DNA from: Sediminibacterium sp.
GTDB taxonomy: Bacteria > Bacteroidota > Bacteroidia > Chitinophagales > Chitinophagaceae
Length of the DNA: 34,850 nucleotides
Direction of reading: 5' to 3'
Assembly (NCBI GenBank): GCA_027487895.1
Contig: JAIYCS010000042.1
Location: 1-34,850 of the forward strand
Shown in pieces: positions 16,134 through 26,191 of the stretch. The stretch's first letter is position 1; each line of letters starts with the position of its first letter. The position numbers and the translations under genes were made by a program. The notes under the pieces are model-generated. The model ran no database searches and was not told the origin of the DNA. It saw only the letters and a program-made list of their open reading frames with translations.

Positions 16134-19001
16134 ATGGCAAAGAAATCCGCTAACGAAATAAGTTCTAGTATTCATACCGAAAGTATTGAGGTTTTTGGTG
16201 CAAGAGAACACAATCTTAAAAACATAGACATCCGTGTTCCTAAAAATAAATTGGTGGTATTTACGGGTGTAAGTGGTAGCGGAAAATCGTCCCTGGCTTT
16301 TGATACCATTTACAATGAAGGTCAGCGCAGGTATATGGAAAGTTTTGGCGCCTATGCTAGACAATTTATGGGTGATATGGAAAGGCCCGATGTAGATAAA
16401 ATTACTGGGTTATCGCCCGTGATTTCTATAGAACAAAAAACAACCAATAAAAATCCCCGATCAACGGTTGGGACTGTAACCGAAGTGTACGATTTTTTGA
16501 GGTTACTCTATGCCCGTATTGGAGAAGCGTATAGTTACAACACGGGTAAAAAAATGGTGAAGTTTACCGAAGAAGAAATTGTTGCTTCTATCACCGAAAA
16601 GTATGCCAATAAAAAAATTGTTTTACTGGCGCCATTAGTAAGAGGTAGAAAAGGACATTATAGAGAATTATTTGAAGAGGTAAGAAAAAAAGGTTTTTTA
16701 AAAGTTAGAATAGATGGCGACATTGTAGACCTTACACCAAAACTACAAGTAGACCGTTACAAAATTCATGATATTGAACTTGTAGTTGATCGTTTGCAAG
16801 TAACACCTGATGATAAAGTAAGGCTTTCACAAAGTGTACAGCAAACCTTAAAACTTGGAAAGGATCTTTTGTTTATGATGGTTCATGAGTCAAATAAAGT
16901 GGTGCAGTATGCCAAGCAGCTCATGTGTGAAGAAACGGGGCTTAGTTATGAAACACCATCTCCTAATGCATTCTCATTTAACTCCCCTTATGGAGCTTGC
17001 CCTACTTGTAAGGGACTCGGCAATGTGTTTTCTATTTCATTAGAACAAATTATTCCGGATAGATCCTTAAGTATCAAAGAGGGCGGTATTGCGCCACTTG
17101 GTGTACAGCGAGAGGCTTATTTGTTTAAACAGGTTGAAGTGCTTGCTAAAAAGCATAAAATTAGCCTGGATAAACCCATCAGTAGCTTATCGGAGCAGTC
17201 TATTAATTTACTATTATATGGCACACCTGATGGTCCATCAGAGTCTACGTTTGATATGGATGAAACGGCTATGTCTAGCCCGTATGAGGGTGTGTTTGAA
17301 GGCGTTGTTCCCATGCTTAAGCGCTGGTTTACAGGAACTGGTATTACAGAGGCGCTGCGTGAATGGGTAGAACAGTTTATGGAATTAAAACACTGCCCAA
17401 GTTGCGAAGGTGCTAGGTTAAAAAAAGAAAGTTTGTGGTTTAAGGTAGCGGATAAAAATATTGCAGAAATCAGTCATTTAAATTTAGATAAGCTGCTAAA
17501 GTGGTTTGAGGGTATTGAGAAAAAGCTTACTAAAAAAGACAATGCCATTGCAAAAGATATTTTAAAAGAGATTAGAGAGCGGGTAGGTTTTTTATTAGAT
17601 GTAGGGTTAACCTATTTGTCTTTAGATAGACCTTCTAAAACACTGAGTGGGGGCGAGTCGCAGCGTATTAGGCTGGCTACACAAATTGGATCTCAACTTC
17701 AGGGCATCACGTATATTTTGGATGAACCTTCTATTGGACTTCATCAACGCGATAATATGCAGCTCATAAAAGCGCTGCAAAATTTACGCGATATAGGTAA
17801 TAGTATTTTAGTGGTTGAGCACGATAAGGATATCATGTTAGCTGCCGATTATTTAGTTGATATTGGCCCTAAGGCTGGTAAGCATGGTGGTCAAATAGTG
17901 GCAGCAGGAACACCGCAGGAAGTACTGCTTTCTAATTCCGATACGGCGCAGTATTTAAATGGTCAAAAAAAGATTGCTGTTCCTGCTCAACGGCGAACTG
18001 GCAATGGACATACCATTGTTTTAAAAGAAGCCACTGGTAATAATTTAAAAAAGGTTTCGGTGAGTTTTCCGCTCGGTCAATTAATTGTGGTAAGTGGGGT
18101 GAGTGGAAGTGGAAAATCAACTCTAATAAACGAAACGCTATATCCGCTTTTATCTAAACATTGTTATGATAGTAAGCAACAGCCCATGCCTTTTAAATCG
18201 ATAAAAGGATTGGAGCATATCGATAAAGTGATAGAAATAGATCAATCGCCTATAGGTAGGACGCCAAGGAGTAATCCGGCCACTTATTGTGGATTTTTTA
18301 CCGAGATCAGAACCTTGTTTGCAGCCGTAGCCGAATCAAAAATAAGAGGGTACACGGCTGGGCGTTTTTCATTTAATGTAAAAGGCGGACGTTGTGAAAT
18401 TTGCGAGGGAGGTGGTATGCGCGTGATTGAAATGAATTTCTTGCCAGATGTGTATGTGCACTGTGAAAAATGTAATGGCAAACGTTACAACAGAGAAACA
18501 CTTGAAATCAGGTACAAAGGAAAATCTATTAGTGATGTTTTAGACATGACGGTAGATGAGGCTTGTGAATTTTTCCAACCTGTGCCTTTTATTTACCGAA
18601 AAATAAAAGTGTTACAAGATGTGGGTCTTGGTTATATCACATTAGGACAATCGGCGGTAACGCTTAGTGGGGGTGAAGCGCAGCGCGTTAAACTATCTAC
18701 TGAGCTGGGTAAAAAAGATACAGGTAAAACATTTTATATTTTAGATGAGCCAACTACGGGGCTTCACTTTCAGGATATTCAACATTTGATTGATGTACTT
18801 AATAAGCTAGTAGATAGAGGCAATACCGTACTCGTAATTGAACACAATTTAGATGTTATAAAAGTAGCCGATCATATTATTGACCTAGGTCCAGAGGGAG
18901 GCGATGGTGGCGGTACTATTTTGTTTGAAGGGACACCCGAGCAAATGGTGAAATGTAAAGAAAGCCATACGGCCCGTTTTGTAAAAGAAGAACTACGGTA
19001 A
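16134..19001 (+). CDS. uvrA: Excinuclease ABC subunit A
   Basis: DNA-damage sensor of nucleotide excision repair. With UvrB it scans DNA, then loads UvrB at lesions. The protein has 955 residues with two ABC ATPase modules: Walker A 'GVSGSGKSSLAFDT' and 'GVSGSGKSTLINET', and signature/Walker B pairs 'LSGGESQRIRLA ... ILDEPSIGL' and 'LSGGEAQRVKLS ... ILDEPTTGL'. Zinc-binding cysteine pairs are present: 'CPTCKG', 'CPSCEG', 'CEICEG' and 'CEKCNG'. An in-frame TTG exists at 16080, but ATG 16134 gives the normal length and N-terminus. The end overlaps the convergent elaA by 9 bases. Confidence 0.97.
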   Translation: MAKKSANEISSSIHTESIEVFGAREHNLKNIDIRVPKNKLVVFTGVSGSGKSSLAFDTIYNEGQRRYMESFGAYARQFMGDMERPDVDKITGLSPVISIEQKTTNKNPRSTVGTVTEVYDFLRLLYARIGEAYSYNTGKKMVKFTEEEIVASITEKYANKKIVLLAPLVRGRKGHYRELFEEVRKKGFLKVRIDGDIVDLTPKLQVDRYKIHDIELVVDRLQVTPDDKVRLSQSVQQTLKLGKDLLFMMVHESNKVVQYAKQLMCEETGLSYETPSPNAFSFNSPYGACPTCKGLGNVFSISLEQIIPDRSLSIKEGGIAPLGVQREAYLFKQVEVLAKKHKISLDKPISSLSEQSINLLLYGTPDGPSESTFDMDETAMSSPYEGVFEGVVPMLKRWFTGTGITEALREWVEQFMELKHCPSCEGARLKKESLWFKVADKNIAEISHLNLDKLLKWFEGIEKKLTKKDNAIAKDILKEIRERVGFLLDVGLTYLSLDRPSKTLSGGESQRIRLATQIGSQLQGITYILDEPSIGLHQRDNMQLIKALQNLRDIGNSILVVEHDKDIMLAADYLVDIGPKAGKHGGQIVAAGTPQEVLLSNSDTAQYLNGQKKIAVPAQRRTGNGHTIVLKEATGNNLKKVSVSFPLGQLIVVSGVSGSGKSTLINETLYPLLSKHCYDSKQQPMPFKSIKGLEHIDKVIEIDQSPIGRTPRSNPATYCGFFTEIRTLFAAVAESKIRGYTAGRFSFNVKGGRCEICEGGGMRVIEMNFLPDVYVHCEKCNGKRYNRETLEIRYKGKSISDVLDMTVDEACEFFQPVPFIYRKIKVLQDVGLGYITLGQSAVTLSGGEAQRVKLSTELGKKDTGKTFYILDEPTTGLHFQDIQHLIDVLNKLVDRGNTVLVIEHNLDVIKVADHIIDLGPEGGDGGGTILFEGTPEQMVKCKESHTARFVKEELR

Positions 19002-19442
19002 AATCATTTCAATGTGTTCTATATCATCCTCTAGGTACATGTCTGAATCTTTGATAAATCCAAAACTGCTATAAAATTTTTGTAGGTATAATTGTGCTCC
19101 AATTCGGATGGGTTGCTTTCCAAATTTTTCATAACAATGCGCAATGGCATTTTGCATGAGTCCAATGCCGGCACCTTGCCTTCGGTAGGCTGGTGAACTT
19201 AATACGCGCCCAATAGATACCTCATTAAATGATACGCCTGCTGGTAAAAGTCTGGCATAGGCAACTAGATTGTCACCGTCCCATCCACACAAATGAAAAC
19301 TTTTTAGGTCTTTACCATCAATGTCTTGATAATTGCAGGCCTGCTCAACAATAAACACTTCGCAACGAAGTTTTAATATAGCATACAACTGCTTGTTGGT
19401 AAGGTCATCAAAGGTTTGAAGGGTCCAAGTAAACGAGTTCAT
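18993..19442 (-). CDS. elaA: ElaA-family GNAT N-acetyltransferase
   Basis: A 149-residue single-domain GNAT protein. 'LYAILKLRCEVFIVEQACNY' and 'QDIDGKDLKSFHLCGW' are characteristic of the ElaA group, followed by 'IGRVLSSPAYRRQGAGIGLM', the acetyl-CoA pyrophosphate loop (RRQGAG), and 'IRIGAQLYLQKFYSSFGF'. The acceptor substrate of ElaA proteins is not known. The gene stands alone, convergent with uvrA (9-base overlap) and divergent from the flavoprotein gene. Confidence 0.9.
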   Translation of the reverse strand: MNSFTWTLQTFDDLTNKQLYAILKLRCEVFIVEQACNYQDIDGKDLKSFHLCGWDGDNLVAYARLLPAGVSFNEVSIGRVLSSPAYRRQGAGIGLMQNAIAHCYEKFGKQPIRIGAQLYLQKFYSSFGFIKDSDMYLEDDIEHIEMILP

Positions 19443-19483
19443 GTAGCGGATATTTTTAGGAAAGATAGGTATAAAATGAAGCC

Positions 19484-19491
19484 CAAAAATA
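19484..19491 (-). promoter_or_regulatory. Putative -7 promoter element of elaA
   Basis: The minus strand reads TATTTTTG, a full match to TAnnTTTG, 41 bases before the elaA start. This equals the position of the same octamer before hppA. No clear -33 element is seen. Confidence 0.4.
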
Positions 19492-19550
19492 ATGGTAGAT
19501 CCACATTAATGTAGCACCTTTGCCATCATACACCGATAACCCCTATATCT

Positions 19551-21011
19551 ATGTCAAAAAGAGTCGCAATTATTGGAGCTGGTCCTGCTGGTTTAACCGC
19601 CGCATACTTACTCGCAAAAGGCAATCAAGAAGTGGTTGTATTTGAAAAAGATCCACAATATGTGGGAGGTATTTCAAGAACCGAATCTTATAACGGCTAT
19701 CATTTTGATATTGGTGGACACCGATTTTTTTCAAAATCAAAAGAGGTCGAAGACTTTTGGACCGAAATATTAGGCGATGAAATGTTAGAGCGTCCAAGAA
19801 GCTCTCGTATTTATTACAATAACCACTTTTTCTCATATCCACTTGTGGCTTTTGAAGCTTTAAGAAAACTAGGTATTTTTGAAAGTGCTTTATGCGTTTT
19901 AAGTTATTTAAAAGCAAAAGTATTTCCAGTTAAAAATCCAACCAATTTTGAAGAGTGGGTTACCAATCAATTTGGGAAAAGATTATTTAATATTTTCTTT
20001 AAAACCTATACCGAAAAAGTATGGGGCATTCCTTGTAATGAAATCAGTGCCGACTGGGCAGCGCAGCGTATTAAAGGACTTTCTTTAAGCAGTGCCATTT
20101 TTAATGCGCTATTTAAGCCTAATAAAAAGGCTACTGATAAAGACAAGGTGATAAAAACACTCATCGATTCATTCAGGTATCCAAAACAGGGGCCGGGTAT
20201 GATGTGGGAGGCTTGTGCCGAAAAAAGCAAAGCCATGGGTGTTACACTGCATATGAATTGCGGTGTTCAAAAAATAGAATACACAGGTAACAATTGGACC
20301 GTTCAAACCACAAGTCAAGGGAATGTAACGGGCTTTGATTATGTACTTTCTACAGCTCCTATGCGTGAGCTTGTGGCAAATGTATTGCCTGCCTTTCCGG
20401 CAACAGTAGCTGCAAACGCTGCTGCACTTGGTTATCGCGATTTTTTAACGGTGGTTCTTATTTGTAAAGATGAAGATGCTTTTTCTGATAACTGGATTTA
20501 CATTCATGATCCTAAAGTAAAAGTAGGTAGGGTGCAAAACTTTAAATCATGGAGTCCTTACATGGTGCCTGATCCAAGCATGGCTTGTTATGGTCTTGAG
20601 TATTTTTGTTTTGAAGGTGATGGACTTTGGACTAGTTCCAATGCCGATTTAATTGCACTAGGTAAAAAAGAAATAGAAAAAATTGGTCTTACAAAAGCAT
20701 CGGCTGTAGTTGATGGTTACGTTGTAAGACAACCTAAAGCATATCCGGTGTATGATCAGTTTTATAAGGCAAGAGTGGATAGTGTTAGGGATGCACTTAC
20801 AAATTATCCGGGACTTTATTTGATAGGACGTAATGGCATGCACAAATACAATAACCAAGACCATTCTATGATGACGGCTATGCTTGCTGCAAAAAATATT
20901 ATTGCAGGTAAAGAGTTGTATAATTTATGGGATGTTAATGAAGACGCCGAATACCATGAAGGTGGTGATAGAGGAGCGTCGGGTCGTATGGTGCCTCAAA
21001 AAAATAATTAA
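19551..21011 (+). CDS. NAD(P)/FAD-dependent oxidoreductase, UDP-galactopyranose-mutase/protoporphyrinogen-oxidase-like
   Basis: A 486-residue flavoprotein. The N-terminal FAD-binding motif is 'AIIGAGPAGLTAAYLLAKG', then 'VFEKDPQYVGGISRT' and 'FDIGGHRFFSKS', a pattern shared by UDP-galactopyranose mutases and related amine-oxidase-fold proteins. 'TYTEKVWGIPCNEISADWAAQRIKGL' is a further conserved block, and near the end 'GLYLIGRNGMHKYNNQDHSMMTAMLAA' closes the FAD site. Relatives act on sugar nucleotides or isoprenoid-linked substrates; I cannot tell the substrate. The gene is single, convergent with rarA (4-base overlap). An imperfect -7 element, CACCTTTG at 19515-19522, precedes it. Confidence 0.85.
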   Translation: MSKRVAIIGAGPAGLTAAYLLAKGNQEVVVFEKDPQYVGGISRTESYNGYHFDIGGHRFFSKSKEVEDFWTEILGDEMLERPRSSRIYYNNHFFSYPLVAFEALRKLGIFESALCVLSYLKAKVFPVKNPTNFEEWVTNQFGKRLFNIFFKTYTEKVWGIPCNEISADWAAQRIKGLSLSSAIFNALFKPNKKATDKDKVIKTLIDSFRYPKQGPGMMWEACAEKSKAMGVTLHMNCGVQKIEYTGNNWTVQTTSQGNVTGFDYVLSTAPMRELVANVLPAFPATVAANAAALGYRDFLTVVLICKDEDAFSDNWIYIHDPKVKVGRVQNFKSWSPYMVPDPSMACYGLEYFCFEGDGLWTSSNADLIALGKKEIEKIGLTKASAVVDGYVVRQPKAYPVYDQFYKARVDSVRDALTNYPGLYLIGRNGMHKYNNQDHSMMTAMLAAKNIIAGKELYNLWDVNEDAEYHEGGDRGASGRMVPQKNN

Positions 21012-22276
21012 TACCCGTATTTCTTTTTCCAGCGCTGTACTAAAAAGCTTCTGATTTCATTTTCTCTTGCATTGTTGCCTGGAGTGTAAAGGGTAGTGCC
21101 TTTAATGGCTTCAGGAAAAAATTCAAGGTCCACAAAATTATTTTCGCCAAGGTGGGCATACTTATAATCTTTGCCATAATCCATTTGTTGCATGAGTTTG
21201 GTTGGTGCATTGCGTAAATGGAGTGGCACCGGAAGGTCGCCAGTTTTTGCAACAAGCGCTAATGCGTCATTAATCGCAACATACGCGGCGTTGCTTTTTG
21301 GCGATGAAGCTAAATAGGTAGCACACTGCGATAAAATAATGCGTGACTCTGGATATCCAATTTTACTTACTGCGTCAAATGTGTTGTTGGCAAGAAGTAG
21401 TGCGTTGGGTTTAGCGTTTCCAATGTCTTCGCTTGCAAATATGAGCATGCGCCTTGCAATAAATTTTACATCTTCTCCACCTTCTATCATGCGCGCTAGC
21501 CAGTACACGGCTGCGTTTGGATCGCTACCGCGCATACTTTTAATAAAGGCAGAAATGATATCGTAATGCTGCTCACCTCCCTTATCATAAATGGCTAATT
21601 TTTGCTGCGCTACACTCATCACAATTTTATCTGTAATGACGATACTGTCATTTCCAGCATGCGTTTGAATAACGAGTTCTAAAAGGTTGAGTAATTTTCT
21701 TGCATCACCTCCGGCAATTTTAAATAGGGCAGCCGTTTCTTGTAATTGAATAGGAAGGGTAGACAAGTAGCTGTCTTTTTTTTTTTTTTTATTTATTAGT
21801 GCACCTAGATCCTGTTCTTGTAATTGTTTTAAAACAAACACTTGACATCTACTTAATAAGGCGTTATTTACTTCAAAAGAAGGGTTTTCTGTGGTGGCAC
21901 CAATGAGGGTGATAATACCTTTTTCAACGGCGGCTAAAAGGGCGTCTTGTTGGCCTTTATTAAAGCGGTGTATCTCATCAATAAATAGTACAGCACCTGG
22001 TTGGTCTTTGGCTTTTTCAATAACCTCCCTAACTTCTTTGACACCACTGCTAATGGCACTTAATTGAAAATAGGGAGCGTTTAATTGGTGGGCTATAATA
22101 TTAGCAATGGTGGTTTTGCCAACACCCGGTGGCCCCCATAAAATCATGGAAGGAATATGCCCGTTTGCAATACTTGTGTTTAAAATACTTCCCTTACCTG
22201 TTAAGTGTTCTTGGCCAACTAGATCTTCTAGTTTATTTGGCCGCATTCTTTCGGCAAGTGGGGTATGGTTATTCAC
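21008..22276 (-). CDS. rarA: Replication-associated recombination protein A (RarA/MgsA AAA+ ATPase)
   Basis: A 422-residue clamp-loader-like ATPase acting at stalled replication forks. The canonical start '[20 protein letters not shown]' is present, then Walker A 'GPPGVGKTT' (48-56), Walker B '[11 protein letters not shown]', sensor 1 '[10 protein letters not shown]', and the C-terminal tetramerisation region with '[20 protein letters not shown]', 'SEDIG' and '[10 protein letters not shown]'. I prefer GTG 22276, whose GTGAATAA overlaps the stop of the upstream membrane-protein gene; TTG 22282 is possible. Codons 163-167 are five consecutive AAA Lys codons, a 15-A run on the coding strand. It is the third gene of the aspS operon. 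Confidence 0.95.
   Translation of the reverse strand: MNNHTPLAERMRPNKLEDLVGQEHLTGKGSILNTSIANGHIPSMILWGPPGVGKTTIANIIAHQLNAPYFQLSAISSGVKEVREVIEKAKDQPGAVLFIDEIHRFNKGQQDALLAAVEKGIITLIGATTENPSFEVNNALLSRCQVFVLKQLQEQDLGALINKKKKKDSYLSTLPIQLQETAALFKIAGGDARKLLNLLELVIQTHAGNDSIVITDKIVMSVAQQKLAIYDKGGEQHYDIISAFIKSMRGSDPNAAVYWLARMIEGGEDVKFIARRMLIFASEDIGNAKPNALLLANNTFDAVSKIGYPESRIILSQCATYLASSPKSNAAYVAINDALALVAKTGDLPVPLHLRNAPTKLMQQMDYGKDYKYAHLGENNFVDLEFFPEAIKGTTLYTPGNNARENEIRSFLVQRWKKKYGY
21776..21790 (-). repeat. 15-base homopolymer inside rarA
   Basis: Fifteen consecutive T on the plus strand (A on the coding strand) encode K163-K167 of RarA in a linker after the ATPase core. The run is in frame as given. 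Tracts of this length are prone to slippage in replication, transcription and sequencing. Confidence 0.95.
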
Positions 22277-22775
22277 TGTCAAATACGTAGCTATACGCTT
22301 TTAAAAATACAAATTGAATTCTGGTATGTACCAGTATAATAATGCTTGTGATAAGCATAAAAATAGCGGTGTACTTGAGCATTTGACCCACAAAGGCAGG
22401 TGTGATGCTTGGAGGTAAACTGGCCTGCGTTTCCATGGCTTTGGTTACAAAATCATTAAACTCGATAGGGCGTAGCATAAGAATGCCAATGCTATTTAAT
22501 AAAAACATAAATGCGGTCCCCACGCTAATGTAACCATTTATTTTAATCCAGTCTTTTAAACTGGGATTGCAGTTTTTAGCTTTATTGATAGCCGTTGTTA
22601 CAAAACGAAGGCTAGAAAAAGTATAAATAGCAATACAAGAAAATATAAATACAACAAGTAATAGAGCTGGATTAACGAGAGCAGTAGGTAGCACAAGTAT
22701 TGCCATAAAACCAAATAATAATGCGATTGGTATTAGTAAGTATGTGAGTACTTTAAAAATTTGCACCTGCTTCAT
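22269..22775 (-). CDS. Four-helix membrane protein of unknown function
   Basis: I do not recognise this 168-residue protein. It has four hydrophobic helices at about 10-30, 36-54, 80-100 and 132-150, with a Lys/Asn-rich loop ('NKAKNCNPSLKDWIKIN') between the second and third. No catalytic motif is seen. It lies between aspS (9-base gap) and rarA (overlap), so it is co-transcribed with both and translationally coupled to rarA. Context alone does not give a function. Confidence 0.75.
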   Translation of the reverse strand: MKQVQIFKVLTYLLIPIALLFGFMAILVLPTALVNPALLLVVFIFSCIAIYTFSSLRFVTTAINKAKNCNPSLKDWIKINGYISVGTAFMFLLNSIGILMLRPIEFNDFVTKAMETQASLPPSITPAFVGQMLKYTAIFMLITSIIILVHTRIQFVFLKAYSYVFDSE

Positions 22776-22784
22776 AAATACAAT

Positions 22785-24620
22785 TTACGCTTTGTCTGTA
22801 AGGTTTAATTTGATTTGCAACTCAACAAATTGTTTGTCATCGATGGTGCTTGGTGCATCTAGCATAACGTCTCTTCCTGCATTATTTTTAGGGAATGCAA
22901 TAAAGTCTCTAATGCTTTCTGATCCGCCCAGAATTGAACACAATCTGTCAAAACCAAATGCTAGTCCACCATGAGGAGGAGCGCCATATTCAAAAGCGCC
23001 TAGTAAAAAGCCAAATTTGTGAAGTGCTTCTTCGGTAGTCATACCAAGTGCATCAAACATTTTTTCTTGAAGTGCACGTTGGTATATTCTAATAGAGCCA
23101 CCACCAATTTCATTACCATTTAAAACCATATCGTAGGCATTGGCTTTAATGGTTGCATAAGGGTGCTCTAAATATTTATCAGCGTTTTCAATAACAGGGC
23201 TGTTGTTTATCATAACACTGATATGATCAGGCTTAGGTGATGTAAACGGATGGTGTCTAGCTACCCATCTGTTTTCTTCTTCGGCGTATTCAAAAAGTGG
23301 GAAATCTAGTACCCATAATAATTTAAATTCATCGTCTTTTCTAAAGCCTAATTTTTTACCCATTTCAAGCCTTAATTCTGATGTTGCTTTACGAGTTCTT
23401 TCTTCTTTACCTGCAAGTATTAAAACAAGGTCGCCAGCTTTTGCGCCCGCTGCATCTGCGATGGCTTTTAATTTGTCTTCGGTGTAAAATTTATCGACAC
23501 TGCTTTTGTAGGTGCCATCGGCGTTGCATTTGATGTATACAAGGCCTTGCATGCCAATTTGCGGGCGTTTAACCCACTCGGTAAGCTCGTCAGTTTGTTT
23601 GCGGGTATATTCGCTACAACCTGGTGCTGCAATGGCTAAAACAGTTTCTGCATTGTCAAACACGCCAAAGCCGGCGCCATTGATTAAATCGCCAGTAGCT
23701 TCTATTTTACCACCTTTTAAAAACGCAGATTTTAAATTGGCAATTTTCATTCCAAATCTAATATCTGGTTTGTCATTACCAAACTGCCACATGGCGTCTT
23801 CCCAGGTCATTCTTTCGATGCCTTCTGTGTAATCAATATTTTTTACGTCTTTAAAAACACGTCTAATTAAATTTTCAAACATTTGTAAAATATCTTCTTG
23901 CTCTACAAATGCCATTTCACAGTCTATCTGTGTAAATTCTGGTTGTCTATCGGCTCTTAAATCTTCGTCTCTAAAACATTTTACAATTTGGTAGTAACGG
24001 TCGTAACCGCTCACCATTAATAATTGTTTAAAGGTTTGAGGCGATTGCGGTAGTGCATAAAATTGACCCGGGTTCATGCGTGATGGAACCACAAAGTCAC
24101 GCGCACCCTCTGGCGTAGATTTAATTAAAAAAGGCGTTTCAATATCCATAAAACCCTGTTCGTGTAAGTAGTTTCTTACAGAGCGGTTTACGTTGTATCT
24201 TAATTCTAAATTTTTCTTGACAGCATTTCGGCGTAAATCAAGGTAACGGTATTTCATGCGTAGATCATCGCCCCCATCTGTGTCATCCTGAATGGTAAAA
24301 GGAGGTACCGCCGATTTATTGAGCACTACGCAACTACTTACAATAATTTCAATGTCACCCGTTTCAATGTTTGGATTTTTATTGCTTCTGCTAGCAACGG
24401 TTCCTTTGGCTTGAATCACAAATTCTCTACCGAGTGGATTTTCTTCCAAAAAAGAAGCCATCGATTCGCCGAGTAATAATTGTGTAATGCCATAACGGTC
24501 CCTGAGATCCACAAAAGTAATGGCGCCAAATTTTCTAACTGTTTGAACCCAACCTGCAAGGGTTACTTCACTGCCAACATGGCTTTCTCTTAATTCTCCA
24601 CAGTTATGTGAACGGTACAT
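22785..24620 (-). CDS. aspS: Aspartate--tRNA ligase
   Basis: Charges tRNA-Asp. This is a class II synthetase of 611 residues, the size of bacterial-type AspRS with an inserted GAD domain. The OB-fold anticodon domain comes first ('[22 protein letters not shown]'), then motif 2 '[23 protein letters not shown]', the flipping-loop-region '[14 protein letters not shown]', and motif 3 '[13 protein letters not shown]'. It leads the operon aspS-membrane protein-rarA. Confidence 0.97.
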   Translation of the reverse strand: MYRSHNCGELRESHVGSEVTLAGWVQTVRKFGAITFVDLRDRYGITQLLLGESMASFLEENPLGREFVIQAKGTVASRSNKNPNIETGDIEIIVSSCVVLNKSAVPPFTIQDDTDGGDDLRMKYRYLDLRRNAVKKNLELRYNVNRSVRNYLHEQGFMDIETPFLIKSTPEGARDFVVPSRMNPGQFYALPQSPQTFKQLLMVSGYDRYYQIVKCFRDEDLRADRQPEFTQIDCEMAFVEQEDILQMFENLIRRVFKDVKNIDYTEGIERMTWEDAMWQFGNDKPDIRFGMKIANLKSAFLKGGKIEATGDLINGAGFGVFDNAETVLAIAAPGCSEYTRKQTDELTEWVKRPQIGMQGLVYIKCNADGTYKSSVDKFYTEDKLKAIADAAGAKAGDLVLILAGKEERTRKATSELRLEMGKKLGFRKDDEFKLLWVLDFPLFEYAEEENRWVARHHPFTSPKPDHISVMINNSPVIENADKYLEHPYATIKANAYDMVLNGNEIGGGSIRIYQRALQEKMFDALGMTTEEALHKFGFLLGAFEYGAPPHGGLAFGFDRLCSILGGSESIRDFIAFPKNNAGRDVMLDAPSTIDDKQFVELQIKLNLTDKA

Positions 24621-24653
24621 AGTGCTAATTTATTAATCCAATAATTTGAAGGG

Positions 24654-24661
24654 CAAATATA
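24654..24661 (-). promoter_or_regulatory. Putative -7 promoter element of aspS
   Basis: The minus strand reads TATATTTG, a full match to TAnnTTTG, 33 bases before the aspS ATG. A TTTG (24689-24686) lies upstream, but with a 24-base spacer, longer than usual. Motif match only. Confidence 0.4.
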
Positions 24662-24711
24662 CTTCAAATGCAACTAGAACGTACCCAAAATGGAGGTATT
24701 GCACCCCTTAA

Positions 24712-25122
24712 TTACATGGTTTCTGCTTCATTTTTGTGCCTCGGCTTCCAGATTAAGTAGTAGAAAGCCAAAATAACCACGCCGATGCTAAAAGGGAACA
24801 TGGCGAGGTGCTTGTAGGTAATGCCCAAAAATGCAATTTGTGTATCGATATGAAAAAATTCCGTGACCATCCAAAATGAGTTTGCACTTATCCAAAATGT
24901 GATGGCCAAATTATGGCAAAGCTCAGACATGAACTGTCTGGTACGCCAAGAAATAACAATAGAAATGATGAGTGTTGGAACAATCATAATAATTCCTAGT
25001 AATGGAATACCTAAACACCAAGCAATATCTTTAAATAGCCAAAATACAATGTGTAGGTTTTCCATTTTTCGGTACTGAATGGGAATTACGTATTCTATGC
25101 TTTCTTTTGAATTTGACATCAT
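24712..25122 (-). CDS. Small membrane protein of a Bacteroidota-type family, unknown function
   Basis: A 136-residue protein with a short charged N-terminus and three to four hydrophobic segments at about 33-55, 68-86 and 96-125. Trp-rich patterns such as 'FWLFKDIAWCLGIPLLG' and 'SELCHNLAITFWISANSFWM' look like a conserved Bacteroidota hypothetical family that I have seen but cannot name. There is no enzyme motif. It follows the DAO-type flavoprotein gene by 4 bases and is the last gene of that operon. Confidence 0.75.
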   Translation of the reverse strand: MMSNSKESIEYVIPIQYRKMENLHIVFWLFKDIAWCLGIPLLGIIMIVPTLIISIVISWRTRQFMSELCHNLAITFWISANSFWMVTEFFHIDTQIAFLGITYKHLAMFPFSIGVVILAFYYLIWKPRHKNEAETM

Positions 25123-25126
25123 GGTT

Positions 25127-26191
25127 TTATTTAGTTGCTAAAATATTAAATCTATCAATGGAAGCTTCAATGTCTATGGCTGTTTGTTGCAAAATATGGG
25201 AAGTAAATTGTTCCGCAAAGAAGGGTGCTAGTGAACATCCTTTGGTTCCCATGCCATTAAAGATACCTATGTTTTTATAAAAAGGGTGCATGCCTACAAA
25301 TGGCCTACGCTCAGTGTTGGCGGGCCTTATGGCAGCAATATGGTCTACCACTTTGTATGGAACCTTAAGCCACTCGTTTAGCGCTGCCATTGTTTTTTCT
25401 TTAAAACTAGGTGAAGGGTCATCATTGTAATTATCCCATTCGTAATTAGAGCCCACCCAAAAAATAGAGTCTTTCCAAGGTACAATGCTCACTGCTTTTT
25501 TATAGATGTAGCGGTTGTCTAAATCATTGATTTTTACGAGTAAAGCCTCTCCTTTATTGGGTGCAAAAGGAAGTTGTTTAAAGTATGGATTTTCTTGACC
25601 TTTGGCACCTTCGCAAAAAATAATTTGTTGAGCGGTATAGTTGTCGTAAACAATTTGATCCGTTGTAATATTTAGTTTTTTAAAATCAAAAACATCTTCT
25701 AATAGCGCGTTTTTTTCAATTAAATATTGCCGCCATGCGGTTAGTACGTTTTCTAAATGAACAAGCCAACAGGGGTCAATAACGGTGTATCCAAAAGAGG
25801 CCTCAAATGCTGCTGCAATAGTATCTTGTAAAGGGGATGTAGAGAGGTAAGTAGGGTCTTCAGCAATCCTATCTTCAAAAGCTTTTTGCATTTGTTCGCT
25901 GGCGTGAAAATTTACAATATTACACTGCTGTATAATTTTGGTATAGAGCTTGTTTTCAAGTGCCTTATAGATGCGAACTGCAGCTGGCATCACATCGTCT
26001 ATTTGCCAGGTTTTTACAATCCTTCTTCCCGTAACCGGATTGATTACACCACTAGCTATTTTACTAGCTGCCTTTTTATTGCCATCATCAATTACGAGCA
26101 CTTTTTGATGCTGCTCCATAAGTGTGCTACTTAAAACAGTGCCGCTAATGCCCTGGCCAACTATAATAATATCGTAGTGGTTTTGATGCAT
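25127..26191 (-). CDS. FAD-dependent oxidoreductase, DAO (glycine/D-amino-acid oxidase) family
   Basis: A 354-residue flavoprotein. The FAD motif 'DIIIVGQGISGTVLSSTLMEQ' is followed by 'VLVIDDG', then 'ASGVINPVTGRRIVKTW', a block typical of the DAO group related to ThiO/MnmC. Near the end 'IAAIRPANTERRPFVGMHP' and 'IFNGMGTKGCSLAPFFAEQ' complete the FAD site. The substrate is unknown. It overlaps the upstream macroglobulin-like gene by 1 base (TAATG) and is 4 bases from the membrane-protein gene, so all three are one transcript. Confidence 0.88.
   Translation of the reverse strand: MHQNHYDIIIVGQGISGTVLSSTLMEQHQKVLVIDDGNKKAASKIASGVINPVTGRRIVKTWQIDDVMPAAVRIYKALENKLYTKIIQQCNIVNFHASEQMQKAFEDRIAEDPTYLSTSPLQDTIAAAFEASFGYTVIDPCWLVHLENVLTAWRQYLIEKNALLEDVFDFKKLNITTDQIVYDNYTAQQIIFCEGAKGQENPYFKQLPFAPNKGEALLVKINDLDNRYIYKKAVSIVPWKDSIFWVGSNYEWDNYNDDPSPSFKEKTMAALNEWLKVPYKVVDHIAAIRPANTERRPFVGMHPFYKNIGIFNGMGTKGCSLAPFFAEQFTSHILQQTAIDIEASIDRFNILATK

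Noticed and set aside
21776-21790. Frameshift in rarA at the poly-A run
   Set aside because: The frame is continuous through 15 A and all RarA motifs on both sides are in the same frame, so the gene is intact as given.
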